Program-made: the position numbers and the translations under genes
Origin: Pisaster brevispinus
Lineage: Eukaryota > Echinodermata > Asteroidea > Forcipulatida > Asteriidae
Length of the DNA stretch: 64,000 bases
Assembly (NCBI GenBank): GCA_023634235.1
Contig: JAMKCF010000001.1
Location: forward strand, 30,298,920-30,362,919
Reading direction: 5' to 3'
Notes under the pieces: generated by a model
Databases searched by the model: none
What the model was told of the DNA's origin: nothing
The model's input: the letters and a program-made list of their open reading frames with translations, nothing else
Part shown: positions 11,083-20,000 of the stretch, piece after piece
How positions within the stretch are numbered: the stretch's first letter is position 1
How the letters are laid out: each line of letters begins with the position of its first letter

Positions 11083-14000
11083 GTGAGAACAAAATCTCAG
11101 AAGTCCAAGCCTGATACAAGGTACTTCATGGAGGCAACAGAGGCAATTGCCTCCATGCTCCAGGTTTAAGGTTTAAGTAGAAAATATTACTTAACACTTT
11201 GCTGCTTAGCGAAAATGAACAGGATAGTGAGGATACCAGTCACAAATTGTACATGTGTCATGGTATTTTGGCTGGTAACCTTAGTCTAGTAAGCTTAATT
11301 TTGTTGCGCTTATAGACTCTTTTGCGCTTAAGTAGCTCCAGGAAATAGGGCCCTGGACCAATTTCATAAAGCTGTTGAGCAGAAAATTCTGCTTAGCAAA
11401 TTTCTATACTTAGCAAGAAATGAGCGGGGTACCAGTGGCAACAATGTGAACTTTATGGACTGTTGGCTGGTAACCTGTTTCTGCTAAGCACAATTTTACT
11501 GTGCTTAGCAAGTTTTTGTGCTTACAAGCTCTATGAAATTGGGCCTTGTCCCCAATTTCATAGAGCCGCTTTTAAAGCAGAAAATAATGCTTAACAATTT
11601 CCTGCTTAGCAGAAATGAGCAGGATACCAGTCACAAATTGTACACGTGACATGGTAGTCTGGCTGGTAACCTTATTCTGGTAAGCACAATTTAATTGTGC
11701 TTAGCAAATTTTTGTGCTTAAGCAGCTCTATGAAATTGGCCCCTGGTCATTGCCTTTTTGCCCCTTGAAATGTTCCAGTACGAGCTTTAGTTTGCCACAT
11801 AGAGGTGCTAGTACTAGAGAAAAGTAAACACTGCCTTATCATTACAGTAACAAAGTATCAGGCCTGTGTACATGAAACTGACATGTTCAAACAAACTTGA
11901 ATCCTCAAAAGGAGTAAAGGTTTTTGACGGTTTTCTCAGAGAGATGCCCACAATTCTTTTTAAAAAAAATTCGTTGGGAGGCTTTTAAAGTCTCTAAGTA
12001 AATCTGTGCTTTGGTACAGATGCGCTGCCCAGACAGTTTTAGAGTAGCAGTACCCGCTGCTAAGGATTGGAACCCGCCTCTAGCCATCGGGCTAGCTCGG
12101 TGGTCTAGTGGTAAGACATCTGCTCATTGCAATGCAAAGGTCGTGGGTTCGAATCCCACCCGAGTGATTGCCTGTGGAATTTTTATTACAGAGCTCGGGA
12201 AAGCACTGAGCATACAGTGCTTAATACACATCGGTGGAAGGGAAAAACCAAATTAAAGTTTTAGAGTAGTTATGAAACCCTTTGATTTTTCACTCCTTAC
12301 CTCCCAGTTCCTATAGGTGTACCCATTAAGGACGGTACCCTCACAACCATTGAGATCCTAAGACGGAGGGAGGAGGAACTCGGGATAAGCATTGTCGGGG
12401 GCAACGAGACACCACTGGTGAGTTGAGAAGAGCGCCCTCTAGTGGGGGACGCAGTTTAAAAGACCTTTAGCAAGACTGTGTCCGAACTGGGCCCAGTTTC
12501 ATGGCTCTGCTTTCCGAATCGGCGCTTACGGAAGCAGGGAATTCCGCGCTTATGTCAAGTGTACTTCCATGGGTTAGCAGGTATTTTTTGTGCGCGTGCG
12601 TACTCCATGTTACTTGGCATTCTTTTCGCTCACACAGCTAGCGCAGAAATTCGGCTCATGCCCAATACACTGTAAGCGGAGAATGGTGATCTTAAGCGCA
12701 GAATTCGGCGGTAAGCAGAGCCATGAAATTGGGCCCTGATGGCTTCTGCAGTGGCTATGGCTGGATCCTTAGGCCGTGTCCGAAACGGCGACTTCGGCTA
12801 CAGCTACGGCTAGATCGCACGCGTCTGCCTATTCTTCAACACTGGCAGACGCGCCGATCTAGCTGTAGCTTTAGCCGAAGTCGCCGTTTCGGACACGGCC
12901 TTAGACTCTTTGACACTGCCGTTGCAGTCAATGGCCATACACAGCCATAGTCAAAGCCGCTTGATTTTGTCACAGTCAAGTCTAAAACGAGGCCATTTCT
13001 AAATCACTGGCTGGGGCTGGCGCTAGATCACCTCCATGCATTGAAGCACAAGCCGCCCTTAGCAACATCTACAGCGACAGCCTGAAGCTGCAGCCGCCAA
13101 GTTAGATTTGAAAAGCAAAACAAATAGTTAGTGGTCTGACGTTTTGACCCTAGCAGAGTCTTTCTCGAAAGGCTAAATGACAACAGAACACACATTAACA
13201 GGTGTCTTGACACTTGTGTTCTTAGACGGGACAAGTTAGATTTGAATAATGTGTGGTACAATGTCTTGCTGAGTCACAAGTTCGCACTTGAATTTGAATT
13301 CTTCGGACTTTAGAGACAGTTGCTATGTCATGTGGTTCGGGGCAAGCTTTTGTATAGCAACCTCCAGATGAGCAAACCCTGGTACCACTGTACCATAGAC
13401 ACTCATTCAAACTTGTGTGTGGGTGTTTGCTGTCTCTTACATAACTGTATATACTCAAAAGCTTGCCCTGAATCATGTGTCAACTAGCTACGTACTAGCT
13501 GTCACGATTCATGCATGAGTCGTTTCTCGGATAACTGAGGGTTGGTGTCTGTTTGCGATCGCCGGGGCCAGACATGCGATTGGTACCCGCTGGTTGGTAC
13601 CCGCTGATCGATTCGACGTTCAAGTGAAGATACCAAAACAATTTTTTGCTGTTTTCTCAGCAAGTGGACACCGTAATCAGTTGAAACTTTCACATGTGAT
13701 TTTGATTTTATCTTTCTTTATAATTTTTCCCATAAATCAGCCTCACATTGACAAAAACCAACCTATGACCCCAACCAAGGCTCGAATTTGGGGGAAAAAA
13801 CACAAGACTGCAAGGCTTGTACACACATGTAGCTCAAAACTTTTACTGAACCAGTAAATTTGTTACAAGACCGGAATCAAAATGAGAAAAGCGCAGTTTC
13901 ATATTTGAACAGTTTTTGAACAAGCGCTAAGAGAAGATCTCATTTGTCTTATGGGTGATTCTTCAATACTCAACAGAATTGAAAGATATTTGTATTTATC

Positions 14001-17000
14001 AGTGTAAATTAAAAATGCAGTGATGTGTTATTATTCAAAAACACAAGACCGTCGGACTTGTACGGTCTTAAGTTTACTGGCCCAATGCTAAAATCACTGG
14101 CCTCGTGTAAATTTCGAGCCCTGCCACCTTTAAATCAGACAATTTAAAAAACTAATTGTTAACGGTGACCTTTGTTTTCAGATTGGTATTGTCATTCAGG
14201 AGGTCACGGCAGGAGGTATCGTAGCCAGAGACGGGCGGATAGCAGCGGGCGATCAAATAGTCCAGGTCAACGATGTCGACCTGAAAGACGTCAGCCACCA
14301 AGTCGCCCGCATGGCCCTCCATCGAGCCCGCTCCCCGGTGCGTCTCACCATCTACCGGGAGAAGGCGGAGAACACCAGTCAGCTGGAGATGCATAAGATC
14401 AACCTGAGCAAAGTGCCCGGCGTTCCCCTGGGCATCAAGATAGCTGCAAAAAGGTTAGGGGTCTTTTTACAGGCCTGATTCCTGATTCCTGATTACTGAT
14501 TCTTGATTGCTGATTTCTGAGTCCTGATTCCTGATTCCTAATTCCTAATTCCTGATTCCTGATTCCTGATTCCTGATTCCTGATTCCTGATTCCTTATTC
14601 TTGATTCCTGATTTCTGATTCCTGATTCATAATTCCTATTTCCTGATTCCTGATTCCTGATTCCTGATTCCTGATTCCTGATTCCTTATTCTTGATTCCT
14701 GATTTCTGATTCCTGATTCATAATTCCTATTTCCTGATTCCTGATTCCTGGTTCCCGATTCCTGATTCCTGATTTCTGATTCCTTATTCCTGATTCCTGA
14801 TTCCAGTAGACCGTTACGCACAGGACTCGGTAAATATCGGAGGTCTAATGTGCACATTGATCAAGCGCCTGCCTAAAACGAGCTCAGTTTTCAAACTGTT
14901 AGAAGCCAGAATTCAAGCTTTTTTGATCAAATTCAACCAGTATGAGTCACTTCAGGCATTATTGTGGGGAAAACCCAGGCAATCATGTAAGGACTGAAAA
15001 CCCAATCCAAGAGGTGGAAGGCAAGGAAAGATACCACTACGCCAACCCGACTGCTCTTACTGGCTTGACTAGCATTTTATTTTATTTTATTTTTTATTTT
15101 TTATGCAAGTCGCCAGACACACAAGGCCTGAAGGCCACTTCAAGGTGTGGGCTACAATCAACTATTTTTTCCAGGGGCCGTTGCCACCTACTCCTGGGGC
15201 TGAAACAGGGTTACCCCCTTTACAGTCCATACGGATGTAGGCTTGGGTATCATCCATCAGAAGCCTGGCTGGTAGAGCAGAAAGCACTACCTGACTACCT
15301 CCCCAACTTAATGAAAGCCTGGAATGAAATAGGTTGAATTTTTACAGGTGTTTGATGGTACCTTTCTTTCCGTGTGTGGCGACAAACCACACAGTGGCTA
15401 CCGGCATGAAGAAAGTACTATTTCTGAAATCTGATTGTTAGGTCTGTCACTGACAAAGTTAAGGGCGAGGTTAAACCTGAGATTACCGCTGTTGGTTGGC
15501 GATGATAGATAAAATAAAATGCTGCGTTAAGATGACATTAGTAAACGTTCAACATGGTTAAACAAAATTTGAACTTGTCTCTTTTTTATTGTAGGAACGA
15601 GCTGGGTGTTTATGTCGTGGAAGTGGTGAGTATCAAAGGAGGGCAATTTGTTTGTTTTTCTGGGGGGGGGGTTTGGGGGGTGGTTGGTGGATGGGGGATG
15701 TACTAATGGCGTCTGGTCTTGACCACTGAATGGTTTAATTCAGGTATGGTATTTTTATCTGATTATTATACATCTGTGTATACATGTAGGGTAGAACAAA
15801 AATAACATTCTTTATTCATCTATTAAATTTGTTTACCACTTCTCTGGAATCAGCTGCCCCTTCACATTAAAACCGCAAATAATATCCACTCATTCAAAAG
15901 GTCTCTCGAAACACACCTCATGTCAAAAGCATTTAGTTCCTTTTACTATCTGAATGTTTCTTTTGGTTCGTTCCCCTTTTGTTTTTTTCCCTTCCCTTGT
16001 TACAGCGCCTTGAGCACCTTTGGTGGATTTGTGCGCTTTATAAGACTTCGTTATTAATATTATTATTATTACAAGTCGTAAATTACAGGATTTGAACTGG
16101 CCTCTCCTCACCGAGCCACACAGTGGTCTTGTGGTTTAGATATGTGCTCTAGAATGCAAGGATGGTAGGTTTCGAATTCTACCTGCCATAACTTTTAACC
16201 TTGTTTATTTTCTTGTCACTGTATAACAGCTGGAGGACAGCGTAGCATGGTGTGACAGACGACTGAAAGCTGACGACCTCGTGGTGGAGGTCAACGGACT
16301 GGACCTGAGACAGGCCACACCGGACAGAGCGGCCCAGGCTATCAATGTAAGTACATTATCCACCTTAACCATTGTTCCATGGGAGTGTGTTGGGCGGAAC
16401 TGAATGGATTGTTCCATTTTAGTGTGGTGGGTGGAACTTAATGGATTGTTTCATTTTAGTGTGGTGGGCGGGACTTAATGGATTGTTTCATTTTAGTTTA
16501 GTGGGGGGACTAAATGGATCATTCCATTTTAGTGTGGTGGGTGGAACTTAATGGATTGTTTCATTTTAGTGTGGTGGGCGGGACTTAATGGATTGTTTCA
16601 TTTTAGTGTGGTGGTGGGACTGAATGGATCATTCCATTTTAGTGTGGTGGGTGGAACTTAATGGATCGTTTCATTATAGTGTGGTGGGCAGGACTTAATG
16701 GATTGTTCCATTTGAGTGTGGTGATTGGGACTTAATGGATTATTCCATGTTTGTTGTCATTTTTCAGGATGCAGGAGACCGCATCAAGTTGGTGATTCTC
16801 CGCCAGGCCGGACCCCCCGAGGACCCACAAGACTCTGAGGCCATGCAGGCCCTGCTGAATGAGTTCCCCTCAGAGGCGATCTCCAGAGAGTCCTCTGCGC
16901 TCAGGACACGGCAGGAGAAGCTCATCAACATCAAGAAGGTAGTAATTGTTATATAGTGCTTTATCTACAGGCCTCTCAAACGCATATTATTTATTTCTTG

Positions 17001-20000
17001 ATCGGTTTTTGAAAGTTTTTGAATTATAAGACCATATACTTTTTGCAGCACCTTTATAAGGGTTTACAAGGTGCTGCGCTGCATTTAGCAGCCACTGCCA
17101 GAAACACCGGGGCGAATCCCCCTCTCTTAGCGATAAGTGTACTGGGTTCATTTATGTGCATTACACAACACACAGGACCATCGGCTTTACATCCCATCCG
17201 AAGGACGGAGCAATAATGGTCAAGTGTCTTTGCATAAGGACACAAGTGTCAAGAGTGGGATTAGAAACACCAGAGCTTGAGTCTGGTGCGTTTGACCGCT
17301 CGGCTAAGACCCGACAAAGTCTTGCTATGCCCGGAAATTTTCTGTTTGGTTTGGACAAACTGCAATTGCATGTCGAGGTAGTTACGGGATTCGAAGTGCT
17401 CAGTTCTCAGTTCTCTGTTCTCAGTTCTCTGTTCTCTGTTCTCATTTCTCTGTTCTCAGTTCTCTGTTCTCAGTTCTCTGTTCTCAGTTCTCTGTTCTCT
17501 GTTCTCGGTCATGAAGCCAAGAATACTTTTTTTGGAGGGGAGCTATTTAATGTATCAAACCATTTGTGCCATTTTTTGTGCATTGCGCATTTTTTGCGAG
17601 GTGGGGTAGGGTTGGTGGGGGATGGTTACGCCACTGTGGTAAACCGATGCGCACCAACTGGTAGAACACTTGGGTCATATCTCTGGAGTTGTCTCGGTTT
17701 TCTTTCCTTCTGATTGAGTAGCCCTCAGGGACTCCTCAGAGGTCTCAGAGGTATTATTGAGCAATCTTCCACAAGATAATAATAATGGCTTCTTATATAG
17801 CGCTCATATCTGTCACTCAGTGACACTCAAGGCGGTTCAACATTCAGTATTTTTTCCTGCAAGGTATTTTTGGGCTACGTTTGAAGTATGAGACCTACTC
17901 CTTTACATAGCACCATGTAATGGTTTACACGGTGCTGTGGCGCAATATGCTGCCAATCAAACCAGGAACACCGGGGCGGACCCCTTCTCTTTTCGATAAG
18001 TGCACTGGGTTCTTTTACGTGCGTTTACACAACACACGGGACCAACGGCTTTACGTCCAATCCGAAGGACGAAGCAATCATGGTTTAGTGTCTTGTTCAA
18101 GGACACAAGTGTCACAGTCGGGACTCGAACCCACACTCTGCTGATCAGAAACACAAGAGCTTGAGTCCGGTGCTCTTATTTGCGCGGCCACGACACGCCC
18201 AACAAGAGTTGCGTCGGGTTAGAGGAGGTTCTCCTAGGGGCGGTGAAACAGTCTCTGTGAGCTGGTAATCTTATCCTTGTCTTGACCTTCTCTACAGGGA
18301 AGTAAAGAGAGCCTGGGAATCAGCGTCAGCGGGGGCAGAGGGGGACCAAGAGGGGACGTACCGGTATTCGTCACCAATGTACAAGCAGATGGATGTGTGG
18401 GTCGCCAGGGACAGTTGAAGGTAACATTTGTGTGTTTTTTAGTCAAATCGTAAATAACAACTTGCGTAAAATTTGAATGCAAAAGTCATATTTATGTGTT
18501 TTTGAACAAGTTGCTTAAGGAATTATTTGCACACAAGTCAAAACTGGATTGATGGATGACATGTTCATTGAGAGCTTAAGGATTGGAACAAATGTTGAGA
18601 TAAAACAACGATGTACAAGGAAAAACCTGCGCACAATTTCATAGTGCTGCTTCAAGCAGAAAATATTGCTTACAAATTTTCTGCTCTGCAAAAATAAGTA
18701 GAATACCATTCACATGTGCATGTGACATGGTACTTTGGTTGGTAACCCTATTCTGGTAAGTATAATTTTATTGATCTGAGCTACTTTTTGTGCTTAAACA
18801 GCTCTATGAAATTGGGCCCATGGTTGTACTTTGTTGATACCCCATCGGTCATCTATTTGCCATTGTCATTTACTTCTCATTGGTCATTTATTTCCAGAAA
18901 GGAGACATTATTCTGACGGTGAACGGCACCAGTCTGTGGAACATGTCCCACACGGACGCAGTCAACATCCTAAAAGCAAATGCCAATTCCAAAGCAATCA
19001 CGCTCAAAGTTCTAGAGGGAGACAGGGCGCTAGACGGTTCGACTCGTTACTCCCCGTCATGGTTAACATGGCTTACGCTTCCTCAGTAAGTAGATTTTTG
19101 GATTTAAACAAAGAAAAATTTACTGGGGCGGGACTTAAACCGATGACCTCCGGATAAACGTACCAGCGCTCTACCAACTGAGCTATCAAGCCATATGTTG
19201 GCGGTCTCCCTATTAGTCAATATCTTTGTTCGGGGGTGCCAGTCAGAAGCCATTCAACCGTTAGCTTCTGACTGGCACCCCCGAACAAAGATATTGACTA
19301 AGGGAGACTGTCAACAAAGGGCTGGATAGCTCAGTTAGTAGAGGGCCGGTACGTTAATCCGGAGGTCGTTTGGTTCAAGTCCCGCTCTAGTCAATTTTTC
19401 TTTGTTCAAACCCAAATTATTTAAAAAAAATTACCCAGTCAGTTTCCCTGGTTTATCACTTGATAAGTAGTTTTTTGTTAACTTATTTTTTAAGGTGACC
19501 ATAGCAGCAAGTAGCTTGTACCAATGCCCATAGTGGCAGCAAGTGGCTTGTACCAATGCCCATAGCGGCCGCAAGTGGCTCGTACCAATGCCCATAGCAG
19601 CAGCAAGCAGCTTGGACCAATTCCCATAGTGGCCGCAAGTGGCTAGTACAATGCCCATAGCGGCTGCAAGTGGCTTGTACCAATGCGCATAGTAGCAGCA
19701 AGGGGCTTGTACCAATGCCCATAGCGGCTGCAAGTGGCTTGTACCAATGCGCATAGTGGCCGCAAGTGGCTAGTACAATGCCCATAACGGCTGCAAGTGG
19801 CTTGTACCAATGCCCATAGCGGCAGCAAGTGGCTTGTACAATGCCCATAGCGGCTGCAAGCGGCTTGTACCAATGCGCATGGTAGCAGCAAGGGGCTTGT
19901 ACCAATGCCCATAGCGGCTGCAAGTGGCTTGTACCAATGCGCATAGTGGCCGCAAGTGGCTAGTACAATGCCCATAACGGCTGCAAGGGGCTTGTACCAA

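Noticed and set aside
12095..12170. Possible functional tRNA gene with good A and B boxes
   Set aside because: The anticodon and acceptor stems do not fold properly and a decayed relative exists; called a tRNA-derived repeat.
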